A stretch of 64,000 nt of DNA. Source: Roseinatronobacter bogoriensis DSM 18756 (GTDB lineage Bacteria; Pseudomonadota; Alphaproteobacteria; Rhodobacterales; Rhodobacteraceae). The stretch spans positions 758,435-822,434 of the forward strand of contig NZ_SORN01000001.1 of the NCBI RefSeq assembly GCF_004366635.1. The letters run 5' to 3'. The notes under the pieces were generated by a model. It saw only the letters and a list, made by a program, of their open reading frames with translations. It was not told the DNA's origin and did not search any database. This document shows, one piece after another, positions 16,813 through 25,238 of this stretch; position 1 is the stretch's first letter; each line of letters begins with the position of its first letter. Position numbers and translations under genes: made by a program.

Positions 16813-18015
16813 ATGCCCCCACCCCTGATCGACCAGATTTTTCGAATGCCGCGCAGGCGCAGTCTTGATATGCCGCCAGCGCTTGACCGGCTTGCAAGCC
16901 CTGTGATCTGGATGCTTTGCGACCAGCCGCGCGCGGCGCAGGTCTTGTCGGCCCTGTCTGAAACACTGTTGCAACGGGCACCGGGCTTCACTGTGCTGCT
17001 CAGCTATCCAGAGGGGGCCGAAGAACCGCCCGATCTGCCCGGCCGTGTCTGTATGGCCCTGCCTTTCGACGAACCGGAAATCGTCAGCCGACTTCTGGCG
17101 CGTCACCGCGTGGCCGCTGTGCTGATCGTGGCGCAGGATATCCCGGCGGGTGTGATTACGGCCTTGGGGCGAGAGGGTGTTCCTGTCATCCTTGCCGAAG
17201 CGGATGCCCCGCGCTTTGCGTCGCGCTGGGGGCGCGTACCCGGGTTTGCCCGCGCGGTTCTTGGACATATCTCGACAGTGTGCCTGCCGAGCGAGGGTGC
17301 GCGTTCTGCATGGCGCGAAGCCGGGATGTCAAATGCTGCCCTTATTTCTTGCGGGCGGCTATCGGCTACGCCCGTTGCGCTGGGGTGCAATGAATCCGAA
17401 CGCGAGGAACTTGCCGAGAACTTCCGTCATCGCACGGTATGGTTGGCCGCAGGTGTGCCCGAACGCGAAGAAGAGGCGGTTCGTGCCGCCCATCGTGAAG
17501 CATTGCGCGAAAGCCACCGGCTGGCCCTTATCCTGCATCCTGCCGACCCCATGCGCGGCCCTGTCCTGCGTGACATGTTTTCCGAGCATTTCATCACGGC
17601 CTTGCGTTCGGAAGATGATCAGATCTCACCGGAAACCCAAGTCTATATCGCCGATACTGACGGCGAGCGCGGCCTATGGTACCGGCTGGCGGTTGCATGT
17701 TTTCAGGGCGGCACCCTTGGCGGCGAGGGGGCCTGCTACAGCCCGATGGAAGCAGCGGGCTTGGGCTGCGCGATTGTGCATGGCCGCATGTTCGGGCGCT
17801 TCTCAGAGCCGTTTGATCTGTTGCGCGAAGCCCGCGCGACCCGGATGATCCAAAGCGCGGATGCCCTTGGATCGGCCATCTGCACAGCCTTGCGGCCGGA
17901 ACAGGCCGCAGATCAGGCGCATCGCGCGTGGCAGGTCATCTCAAACGGGTCAGAGGCGACCGATACCGTTATCAATGCCGTGTTGTCCGCTGCCGCACGC
18001 GAGGAGGCAAGCTGA
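16813..18015 (+). CDS. Divergent Kdo transferase-like glycosyltransferase (WaaA-related)
   Basis: Predicted lipid A glycosyltransferase, 400 aa. The identification rests on three things: a weak WaaA-like pattern (VWLAAGVPEREEEAVRAAHREALRESHRLALILHPADP, where WaaA has a WLAASTH..GEE box followed by PRHPER), the C-terminal GGTLGGEGACYSPMEAAGLGCAIVHG (WaaA: GG-N--EPAA-G), and position directly upstream of lpxK with a 1-bp stop/start overlap. That arrangement is common in Rhodobacterales. The canonical H(N)PLEPA is changed to YSPMEAA and the HPER motif to HPAD, so catalytic equivalence is not assured. The start is uncertain because no clear ribosome binding site precedes ATG 16813. Confidence 0.65.
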   Translation: MPPPLIDQIFRMPRRRSLDMPPALDRLASPVIWMLCDQPRAAQVLSALSETLLQRAPGFTVLLSYPEGAEEPPDLPGRVCMALPFDEPEIVSRLLARHRVAAVLIVAQDIPAGVITALGREGVPVILAEADAPRFASRWGRVPGFARAVLGHISTVCLPSEGARSAWREAGMSNAALISCGRLSATPVALGCNESEREELAENFRHRTVWLAAGVPEREEEAVRAAHREALRESHRLALILHPADPMRGPVLRDMFSEHFITALRSEDDQISPETQVYIADTDGERGLWYRLAVACFQGGTLGGEGACYSPMEAAGLGCAIVHGRMFGRFSEPFDLLREARATRMIQSADALGSAICTALRPEQAADQAHRAWQVISNGSEATDTVINAVLSAAAREEAS

Positions 18016-19019
18016 TGCGTGCACCCGCCTTCTGGTTTACCGCACCTGACCGCCCTGCCTTGCGCGCGCGCCTTCTGGCCCCATTGGCCGCACTTTATGC
18101 GCAAGCAACTGCACGGCGCGTGGCGCGTCCGCCCGCCTATCGCCCGCCTGTTCCTGTTATCTGTGTGGGCAACCTGAACGCAGGCGGCACAGGCAAAACC
18201 CCTACCGTCATTGCACTTGTGCAGATGCTTCAGGCAATGGGCCATCAGCCGCATGTCATCTCGCGCGGGTATGGGGGGCGGTTGACAGGCCCCGTCAGTG
18301 TTGACGCGCGGACCCATAGCGCCGCCGATGTGGGCGACGAGCCATTGTTGATGGCAGCCTTCGCCCCTGTCTGGGTGGCGCAGGACCGCGCTGTGGCGGC
18401 GCAGCAGGCCGTTGGTGCGGGGGCCGAGGTGTTGGTTATGGATGACGGCTTCCAGAACCCGGCGCTGGCCAAAGACCTGTCGCTGATCGTGGTCGATGCA
18501 GCGATTGGGTTCGGCAATGCCCGCGTTTTGCCAGCCGGGCCTTTGCGCGAACCCGTGACGGTCGGGCTGGCGCGTGCAGATATGATCGTCAGTATCGGTG
18601 CGCCAGAGATGCAGCGCCGTTTCGATAGGGCCTATGCCTCTGACTGCTTGCCCATCCTGCGTGCGCAACTGCACCCGCTGCAAATGGGGATGCGCTGGCA
18701 AGGGCTGCGCGTTCTGGCTTTCGCGGGGATTGGCCGCCCCGAGAAGTTTTTTGCCACCCTGCGCGCCGAAGGGGTAGAGTTGCTGCGCGCCGAAGCCCTT
18801 AGCGACCACCAACCCTTGACCGATGCGCTGATGGCGCGGCTGGAATTGGAGGCAAAAGCGCTGGGCGCGCAACTTGTCACCACGGAAAAAGATGCCGTGC
18901 GCCTGCCTGCCAGCTTCCGTATGAAAGTGCTGACCATGCCTGTCAGGTTGGAATTTGATGACCCGACGCCACTTTCCGAACGACTAGGCGCATTGATGGC
19001 TGCGCGCACGCAGCACTAG
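18015..19019 (+). CDS. lpxK: Tetraacyldisaccharide 4'-kinase LpxK
   Basis: Inner-membrane-associated kinase that phosphorylates the 4' position of the lipid A precursor, 334 aa. Seen: N-terminal hydrophobic helix LLAPLAALYAQATARRVARP (about 20-39), the P-loop GNLNAGGTGKT (52-62), HVISRGYGGR, DEPLLMA, the MDDGFQNPAL motif and VTTEKDAVRLP. ATG 18015 overlaps the TGA of the upstream transferase gene (TGATG), which shows tight coupling. A hairpin follows immediately. Confidence 0.95.
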   Translation: MRAPAFWFTAPDRPALRARLLAPLAALYAQATARRVARPPAYRPPVPVICVGNLNAGGTGKTPTVIALVQMLQAMGHQPHVISRGYGGRLTGPVSVDARTHSAADVGDEPLLMAAFAPVWVAQDRAVAAQQAVGAGAEVLVMDDGFQNPALAKDLSLIVVDAAIGFGNARVLPAGPLREPVTVGLARADMIVSIGAPEMQRRFDRAYASDCLPILRAQLHPLQMGMRWQGLRVLAFAGIGRPEKFFATLRAEGVELLRAEALSDHQPLTDALMARLELEAKALGAQLVTTEKDAVRLPASFRMKVLTMPVRLEFDDPTPLSERLGALMAARTQH

Positions 19020-19020
19020 G

Positions 19021-19042
19021 GCAGGGGCATGTATGCCCCTGC
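19021..19042. terminator. Convergent terminator between lpxK and gabD
   Basis: GCAGGGGC (19021-19028) pairs with GCCCCTGC (19035-19042) around ATGTAT. On the plus strand it is followed by TGTTGTTC. It lies between two convergent genes and may serve both. Confidence 0.65.
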
Positions 19043-19057
19043 TGTTGTTCGGCCCGG

Positions 19058-20539
19058 TCACACGCTTAGGCAGATATATTTCATCTCCAAATAGTCGTCG
19101 ATGCCGTGATGCGATCCTTCGCGGCCCAGACCCGATTGCTTGACCCCGCCAAAAGGGGCCACTTCGGAAGAGATCAGGCCGGTATTCACGCCGACAATCC
19201 CGTATTCCAGCGCTTCCTGAACCCGCGTGATGCGGCCAATGTCGCGGGCGTAAAAATAGCAGGCCAGACCAAAGATCGTGTCATTGGCATGGGCAATGAC
19301 CTCTTCCTCCGTGTCGAAGCGGAACAGGGGGGCCATCGGACCAAAGGTTTCTTCCTGCGCGACCTTCATGTCTTGGGTCACACCCGTCAGAACGGTCGGC
19401 TCGAAGAAAGTGCCGCCATTGCCATGCCTGCGCCCGCCGGTCAGCACCTGTCCGCCCTTGGCGACGATATCGCTGATATGATCCTCGATCTTTGTGACCG
19501 CCTCTTCATTGATCAAGGGGCCAAGGTCGCTGCCCTCTGCCAGCCCGTCGCCGACATTCAGTTTTTCGACCGCCGCTTTCAGTTTCTGGGCGAAGGCGTC
19601 ATAGATTCCGGCTTGCACATAGATGCGGTTGGCGCAGACACAGGTCTGCCCGTTATTGCGATATTTCGACATCATCGCGCCTTGGACGGCGGCATCCAGA
19701 TCGGCATCGTCAAACACGATGAAAGGCGCGTTACCCCCCAATTCCATTGAACATTTCATCACCTGATCGGCTGATTGGCGCAGCAGGATCCGGCCCACTT
19801 CGGTACTGCCGGTAAATGTCAGTTTCCGAACAATCGGGTTTTCACAGAACTCCTTGCCTATATCCGACGCGCGGCTGGATGTGATAACCGACAACACGCC
19901 CGTGGGCACGCCCGCACGTTCCGCCAGAACCGCCATTGCCAGCGCGGAAAGCGGCGTTTCAGCCGCCGGGCGCGCGACGAAGCCGCAGCCCACCGCCAGT
20001 GCCGGGGCCACCTTGCGCGCGATCATCGCATTGGGGAAATTCCACGGCGTGATCGAGGCCGCAACCCCGATGGGCTGGCGGATGACGCTGATGCGCTTGT
20101 CAGGCTGGTGGCCGGGGATGGTTTCGCCATATACGCGCTTGGCCTCTTCGCCGAACCATTCAACGAAGCTTGCGCCGTAGGCAATCTCGCCGCGTGCTTC
20201 GGCCAGGGGCTTGCCCATCTCGGCCGTCAGGATCAGCGCCAGATCTTCCTGATTTTCCATCATCAGCTCATACCATTTGCGCAACACGGCCGCGCGGTCC
20301 TTGCCGGTGCGCGCGGCCCAGTCGCGGCGCGCCGTGTCGGCGGCGGCAATGGCGCGTGCAGTCTCGGCCCGGCCCAGATCGGCCACTTTCGCAATAACAT
20401 CGCCGCGCGCGGGGTTGATGACATCGAATGTCGCGCCATCATCTGCGCCCACCCATTCACCCGCCAGATAGGCGCGGGTTTCCAGCAAGGAGGGGTCCTT
20501 CAGGCGTGATTTCAGGTCGGTCGATTGATGGTCAAGCAT
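19058..20539 (-). CDS. gabD: NAD(P)-dependent succinate-semialdehyde dehydrogenase (GabD-like)
   Basis: Aldehyde dehydrogenase of the GabD family, 493 aa, oxidising succinate semialdehyde to succinate at the end of GABA and putrescine catabolism. Seen: ASITPWNFPNAMIARKVAPALA, TFTGSTEVGRIL, catalytic Glu266 in MELGGNAP and nucleophile Cys300 in NNGQTCVCANR, then EETFGPMAP and GLGREGSHHGIDDYLEMKYICLSV (the C-terminus typical of GabD). The cofactor motif usually written VVKPAE reads FVARPAAETP here, an Arg in place of the usual Lys, which may affect NAD/NADP preference. AAGGAG precedes ATG 20539. It could complete the amine pathway encoded at 4984-9745. Confidence 0.92.
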   Translation of the reverse strand: MLDHQSTDLKSRLKDPSLLETRAYLAGEWVGADDGATFDVINPARGDVIAKVADLGRAETARAIAAADTARRDWAARTGKDRAAVLRKWYELMMENQEDLALILTAEMGKPLAEARGEIAYGASFVEWFGEEAKRVYGETIPGHQPDKRISVIRQPIGVAASITPWNFPNAMIARKVAPALAVGCGFVARPAAETPLSALAMAVLAERAGVPTGVLSVITSSRASDIGKEFCENPIVRKLTFTGSTEVGRILLRQSADQVMKCSMELGGNAPFIVFDDADLDAAVQGAMMSKYRNNGQTCVCANRIYVQAGIYDAFAQKLKAAVEKLNVGDGLAEGSDLGPLINEEAVTKIEDHISDIVAKGGQVLTGGRRHGNGGTFFEPTVLTGVTQDMKVAQEETFGPMAPLFRFDTEEEVIAHANDTIFGLACYFYARDIGRITRVQEALEYGIVGVNTGLISSEVAPFGGVKQSGLGREGSHHGIDDYLEMKYICLSV

Positions 20540-20755
20540 ATGTTCTCCTTGGCTTTTGAAGATGCCCGCGCGGTCCTGAACGCAGAGCAGTAAAGGTGGG
20601 GCACGGTTGCAGTACCGCGCGCGTTGGCCTCAAACGTCTGACTAGCGCGTTTCAAGGCGCGTGTCACCCATGCGCAATGCTCCTGCAAAGCAAGAGGATC
20701 TTAATGTTCAACTGTCAGACTGCACTCTGGTTCCAATTGGGTGAGGGGCTGCGAC

Positions 20756-22231
20756 ATGCGTGGCGATGATATGGGCTTGGCACAGGTTGCCGATACACCG
20801 CAATTCTATGCGGATCTTGTGATGCGCCATTCCTCGGACGCCGTGATCATCTCGGACCCGGAGCGCAAGGCGCTTTGGGTCAATCCTGCATTCACATCGC
20901 AGACAGGTTACGGGGTTGACGATATTGCCGGAAAGGAACCCGGCTCGGTGCTTCAGGGCCGCGATACGGATGCAGATACAGCGCGTCTGATCGAAGCGGC
21001 CTGTGCGCAGCGCCGCGAAATCAGGGTGGATATTCTGAATTACACCAAATCCGGTGCGGCCTTCTGGGTCGATCTGAGGGTGACGCCTGTCTACGATTCG
21101 ACGGGGCGGCATACGCATTTCATCTCGACCATGCGCGACATCACAGAACGCAAGATGCTGGAAGATCAGAACGAGGAAATGCGCCATGCCGAAGCCTTGC
21201 GCCAGTCCGAGCGTCAGTTGCTGGCCCTGACCAGTGAATGGCTGTATTCGGCCAAATCCTTTGACGAATTGTTGATGGTCATCAAGCGCGCCATGCATAC
21301 CCTCATCCCCGAGGCAGATGGCGCGCTCTATGTCTATGATGCGTCCCGCACCATGCTTGAACTTGTCGCATCCTGGGGCACATTGCCCAGCTTTGCCGGT
21401 CATATCCTGCCCGATGACTGCTGGGCCCTGCGCCGTGGCCGCGCCTATGCGTTCGGCCTCAAACCGATCGAATTTGTGTGTGATCATGTCAAAAAGCCCG
21501 GCACGCCCTATTTCTGCCTGCCGATCATCGCGCATGGTGAAACCATAGGGCTGATGCATATCGTGTTCGATGGGTTCGAAGAGGGCGGCTTAATGCGCCA
21601 TATGCGCAATGACGTCCTGCGCAACCGTTGGGATATTTCGCTGATCTGCGCCGAGCAGATCAGCCTTGCCGTGGCCAATGTGCGCTTGCGTCAGGAATTG
21701 CAGGAAAAATCCCTGCGCGACGCGCTGACAGGGCTTTGGAACAGGCGCTGGTTCATGGAAAACGCCCTGCGAGAGGTCGCAATGGCAGAGCGTGACGGGC
21801 ACCACCTGGCGCTTGTTTCGCTGGATGTCGATCATTTCAAACAATTCAACGACACTTATGGTCACGAAACGGGCGATATGGTCCTGAAGGAAGTGGCACA
21901 GGTGATGATGGCCCAGTCTGACAAGGCCGTTGCGCCGTGCAGGCTTGGGGGAGAGGAGTTTATCCTGCTGTGCCTTGACCACGATGAGGATGCGGCCATC
22001 GCGCTGGCAGAGCGGGTGCGCGTCATGATTTCTGAAATCCCACTCACGGTATCAGGGCAGGTGCTGTCAGGGGTCACGGTTTCCGCCGGCATTGGATTGC
22101 GCGGTCGCGATGGCACATCGCTGGAAGAAATCATGAAGGCCTCTGACATGGCGCTCTATCGGGCCAAGGCAGAGGGGCGAAATCGTGTCGTGTCACAGTC
22201 CGGCCCGCAGGAGCGGGTTGAACAGACCTAA
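20756..22231 (+). CDS. PAS-GAF-GGDEF diguanylate cyclase
   Basis: Predicted soluble sensor that makes cyclic di-GMP, 491 aa. Seen: N-terminal PAS domain (about residues 10-130: DAVIISDPERKALWVNPAFTSQTGY, then GAAFWVDLRVTPVYD and MRDITERK), a GAF-like domain (about 150-310), and a C-terminal GGDEF domain starting LRDALTGLWNRRWF with the active site GGEEF at 398-402. No RxxD inhibitory site is visible before the active site. The PAS resembles LOV domains in its second half, but the LOV cysteine motif is replaced by GKEPGSVLQ, so light sensing by flavin adduct is unlikely. ATG 20756 has GAGGGG 7 bases upstream; the GTG at 20741 is less likely. Confidence 0.88.
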   Translation: MRGDDMGLAQVADTPQFYADLVMRHSSDAVIISDPERKALWVNPAFTSQTGYGVDDIAGKEPGSVLQGRDTDADTARLIEAACAQRREIRVDILNYTKSGAAFWVDLRVTPVYDSTGRHTHFISTMRDITERKMLEDQNEEMRHAEALRQSERQLLALTSEWLYSAKSFDELLMVIKRAMHTLIPEADGALYVYDASRTMLELVASWGTLPSFAGHILPDDCWALRRGRAYAFGLKPIEFVCDHVKKPGTPYFCLPIIAHGETIGLMHIVFDGFEEGGLMRHMRNDVLRNRWDISLICAEQISLAVANVRLRQELQEKSLRDALTGLWNRRWFMENALREVAMAERDGHHLALVSLDVDHFKQFNDTYGHETGDMVLKEVAQVMMAQSDKAVAPCRLGGEEFILLCLDHDEDAAIALAERVRVMISEIPLTVSGQVLSGVTVSAGIGLRGRDGTSLEEIMKASDMALYRAKAEGRNRVVSQSGPQERVEQT

Positions 22232-22533
22232 CAGCACAAGACCGCCCTGCTGCATAAATCGGCAGGCCCACACCCTAAGGCGCAAGCGCTTGCCCTGAAA
22301 AGGACAATTTGCGCTGTGCCAAATTGACTTCCTTGCCAAATCCACATATCGACACCACGGTCGGCGCAGAGGGTCGGCGTCATGAAACGGCATACAAGAT
22401 GGACGGTGGTTCCAGTCGGGTGCGCATAACGCATTCGGGGCAGCACAAAAGACAAATTCAGCGCGAGATACGAGCTGCTGGCAGGGCATAGGCCCGCAAG
22501 CGCCCCCCTCGCGCCAAGGCACAGGGGTTGGCC
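22232..22533. other. 302-bp intergenic region upstream of mgtE
   Basis: No reading frame with a ribosome binding site was found. It presumably contains the mgtE promoter and leader. I looked for an Mg-sensing leader (M-box-like) and could not recognise one by eye. A short imperfect palindrome GGCGCAAGCGCTTGCC lies near 22280. Confidence 0.4.
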
Positions 22534-23937
22534 ATGACACAACACGCACCGCTCAGCGATATTCGGTTTGACCCTGAATCCGAGGGCGCTGGCTTTGACG
22601 CCGCCTTCATCGCGATTGAGGTTGCGCGCCTGCTGCATGAAGGGCAGACCGATGCGATCCGAGAGTTTCTGGAAAGTCAGGAACTTGCCGACATTGCTGC
22701 CCTGATTGATGAACTGAACGACGGCGATGATCTGGACGTTTTGCGTCTGTTGCCCTTGCACGATCAGGCGGAAATGCTGGGCTATCTGCGCCCGCGCGCG
22801 CAGGTCGATCTGGCAACCCGTATTCCACGGCGCGAACTGGTCGCCCTGATGACCGCCATGAGCCATGACGAGCGCGCGGACCTTTTCAAGCAGCTTGATG
22901 AGGAAGCGCAGGAAGCAATTCTGCCCGCCCTGTCCAAGGCCGAGCGTGAAGATCTGCGTCGCCTTGCCGCCTATGAAGAATGGACCGTTGGTTCGGTCAT
23001 GACTTCGGATTATGCGGTGCTGAAGCCCGAGATGACCACCAGTCAGGCAATCGAGGCACTTCGCGCGCAGGCGATCGAGGCCGAAACGATTTACTATGCC
23101 TATATCATCGACGAGGCGCGCGCCCTGATCGGGGTGGTCAGTCTGCGCGACCTGCTGACCGCGCGGCCCCGCCAGCAGGTGGCCGAGATCATGGATACCG
23201 AACCTGTCTGGGTTCGCGCCGATGACGAACAGGAAGAAGCCGCGCGCCTTGTCGCCCGCTATGACTTGCTGGCGCTGCCTGTGCTGGACAACAGTGATCG
23301 CCTTGTCGGCATCGTGACCGCCGATGACGCGATGGACGTCACCGAAGAAGAGGTGACCGAGGATTTCTACAAAAGCTCGATCGTGCAACCGCTGGAAATG
23401 TCGGTGGCCGATGCCTCTATCGCACTGCTCTATCGCGCGCGCATCTTCTGGCTGGTGCTGCTGGTCTTTGGCAATATCTTTTCGGGTGCGGGCATTGCCT
23501 ATTTCGAAGACACGATTGCAGCGCATCTTTCGCTTCTGTTCTTCCTGCCACTCCTGATCGCGTCTGGCGGCAATGCAGGGACGCAATCGGCCACCTTGAT
23601 GGTGCGCGCGCTGGCCACAGGCGATGTGCGCCCGGCCGATTTTGGCCGCCTGCTGTCGCGCGAAGTGCTGATTGCGTTGGCGCTGGGCCTGACCATGGCG
23701 CTGGCTGTGTCACTGATCGGCGTCTGGCGGGGCGGGCCGGAAATCGCGCTGGTGGTTGCGCTGGCAATGGTCACCATCGTGCTGATGGGGGCGCTGATCG
23801 GCATGTGTCTGCCCTTTATTTTCGCCAAGATCGACCGCGACCCCGCTGCCGCATCTGGCCCGCTTGTGACATCCATCGCCGATGTGCTGGGCGTGATCAT
23901 TTACTTTACCATCGCCGCGCGCCTGCTGGAACTCTAG
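22534..23937 (+). CDS. mgtE: Magnesium transporter MgtE
   Basis: Mg2+ channel/transporter of the MgtE family, 467 aa. Domains in order: N-terminal helical superhelix (about 20-140, ELADIAALIDELNDGDDLDVLRLLP..), two CBS domains (about 145-270, WTVGSVMTSDYAVLKPEMT and LALPVLDNSDRLVGIVTADDAMDV), a plug helix, then five transmembrane helices at the C-terminus. The pore signature GGNAGTQSATLMVRALA is present, as is the closing Asp region KIDRDPAAASGPLVTSIADVLGVIIYF. ATG 22534 has AGGGG 6 bases upstream. Single gene, by spacing. Confidence 0.95.
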   Translation: MTQHAPLSDIRFDPESEGAGFDAAFIAIEVARLLHEGQTDAIREFLESQELADIAALIDELNDGDDLDVLRLLPLHDQAEMLGYLRPRAQVDLATRIPRRELVALMTAMSHDERADLFKQLDEEAQEAILPALSKAEREDLRRLAAYEEWTVGSVMTSDYAVLKPEMTTSQAIEALRAQAIEAETIYYAYIIDEARALIGVVSLRDLLTARPRQQVAEIMDTEPVWVRADDEQEEAARLVARYDLLALPVLDNSDRLVGIVTADDAMDVTEEEVTEDFYKSSIVQPLEMSVADASIALLYRARIFWLVLLVFGNIFSGAGIAYFEDTIAAHLSLLFFLPLLIASGGNAGTQSATLMVRALATGDVRPADFGRLLSREVLIALALGLTMALAVSLIGVWRGGPEIALVVALAMVTIVLMGALIGMCLPFIFAKIDRDPAAASGPLVTSIADVLGVIIYFTIAARLLEL

Positions 23938-24005
23938 GCGGCTTGCAATCCGGGGGGGGATTGGCTAACTGACCCCGCACGAATTGGTGGCACAAAGGGC
24001 AGATT

Positions 24006-25088
24006 ATGGACGCTATTGCAGAGCTTCGCGGCAAATATCTGGACCAGATCGCCGCCGTCGCCGATATCGACGCGCTTGAAACAGTACGGCTGGCCGCACT
24101 GGGTAAAAAGGGCGAGATCAGCCTCAAGATGCGCGAGCTGGGCCAGATGGATGCCGAGGCGCGCCAGCAGGTCGGCCCTGCCCTGAATGGCCTGAAATCC
24201 GAGATTGATGCCGCGCTGAAGGCGCGCCGCGCCGGGCTGGAAGATGCGATTCTTGATGCGCGGCTTCAGGCGGAATGGCTGGATGTTACCCTGCCGGGCC
24301 GCCCCCGCCCGACGGGCACGATCCATCCCATCTCGCAGGTCATGGATGAATTGACGGCCATCTTTGCCGATATGGGCTTCGCGGTCGCCGAAGGCCCACA
24401 GATCGAATCCGATTGGTATAATTTCGACGCGCTCAACATCGCGCCGGAACATCCCGCGCGCCAAGAACATGACACATTCTTCATGCACCGTGCCGATTGT
24501 GACAACCGCCCGCCACATGTGCTGCGCACCCATACCAGCCCCGTTCAGATCCGCGCCATGCAGGCTCAGGGCGCACCGATCCGCGTCATCGCGCCGGGCC
24601 GCGTTTACCGGATGGATATGGACCAGACCCACACGCCCATGTTCCATCAGGTCGAAGGTCTGGCGATTGACCGCGACATCTCCATGGCGCAACTGAAATG
24701 GACGCTGGAAGAATTCTGCCGCGCCTTTTTCGAGGTTGACGAAGTCGAGTTGCGCTTCCGTGCCTCGCATTTTCCCTTCACCGAACCCTCAGCCGAAGTG
24801 GATATCCGCTGCTCCTGGGAAGGCGGCCAGCTCAAGATCGGCGAGGGCAAAGACTGGCTTGAAATCCTCGGCTCTGGCATGGTGCATCCGCAAGTGCTGC
24901 GTGCGGGCGGGATTGATCCCGATCAATGGCAGGGCTTTGCATTCGGTCTGGGAATCGACCGGATTGCGATGCTGAAATACGGTATTCCAGATCTGCGCGC
25001 GTTTTTCGAATCTGATCTGCGTTGGCTGCGCCATTACGGTTTCGCAGCACTGGACCAACCAGCTTTGGCCGCAGGGCTCAGCCGCTGA
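24006..25088 (+). CDS. pheS: Phenylalanyl-tRNA synthetase alpha subunit
   Basis: Catalytic subunit of the alpha2-beta2 PheRS, 360 aa. Seen: N-terminal coiled coil (residues 1-90), class II motif 1 region MGFAVAEGPQIESDWYNFDALN, THTSPVQIRAM, motif 2 VYRMDMDQTHTPMFHQVEGL, and motif 3 GFAFGLGIDRIAMLKYGIPDLR. AAAGGG stands about 9 bases before ATG 24006. The beta subunit gene pheT is not next to it; the following gene is glnA on the other strand, so pheT must be elsewhere or beyond the window. Repeat copy 2 and hairpins follow the stop. Confidence 0.97.
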   Translation: MDAIAELRGKYLDQIAAVADIDALETVRLAALGKKGEISLKMRELGQMDAEARQQVGPALNGLKSEIDAALKARRAGLEDAILDARLQAEWLDVTLPGRPRPTGTIHPISQVMDELTAIFADMGFAVAEGPQIESDWYNFDALNIAPEHPARQEHDTFFMHRADCDNRPPHVLRTHTSPVQIRAMQAQGAPIRVIAPGRVYRMDMDQTHTPMFHQVEGLAIDRDISMAQLKWTLEEFCRAFFEVDEVELRFRASHFPFTEPSAEVDIRCSWEGGQLKIGEGKDWLEILGSGMVHPQVLRAGGIDPDQWQGFAFGLGIDRIAMLKYGIPDLRAFFESDLRWLRHYGFAALDQPALAAGLSR

Positions 25089-25089
25089 T

Positions 25090-25178
25090 CCTTTCACTCT
25101 TGCCCAAATATCCACGGGGTTTCTCAAGGGGGCGTGGCCCCCTTGAGGCGGGTAGTTTGAAGGGCGGCAGCCCTTCAA
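25090..25178 (+). repeat. Recurrent 3'-end element, copy 2 (variant core), with two hairpins
   Basis: Beginning 2 bases after the pheS stop: variant core CTTTCACTCTTGCCC then AAATATCCACGGGG (25091-25119). Then the perfect stem CTCAAGGGGGC-GTG-GCCCCCTTGAG (25123-25147) and a second stem TTGAAGGGC-GGCA-GCCCTTCAA (25157-25178). Same order, stop codon then core then hairpin, as copies 1 and 6. Confidence 0.65.
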
Positions 25179-25191
25179 GCCCCCCAATGAA

Positions 25192-25217
25192 AAGGCCCCC
25201 GCCAAAGCAGGGGCCTT
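25192..25217 (-). terminator. Rho-independent terminator of glnA
   Basis: AAGGCCCC (25192-25199) pairs with GGGGCCTT (25210-25217). On the minus strand the stem is followed by TTTTCATT, the right polarity for ending glnA mRNA. Confidence 0.75.
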
Positions 25218-25238
25218 ATCTATTCCAGTCACACAGGA

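Noticed and set aside
22232..22533. Mg-responsive riboswitch or leader upstream of mgtE
   Set aside because: I could not recognise conserved M-box features by eye. A covariance search would be needed.
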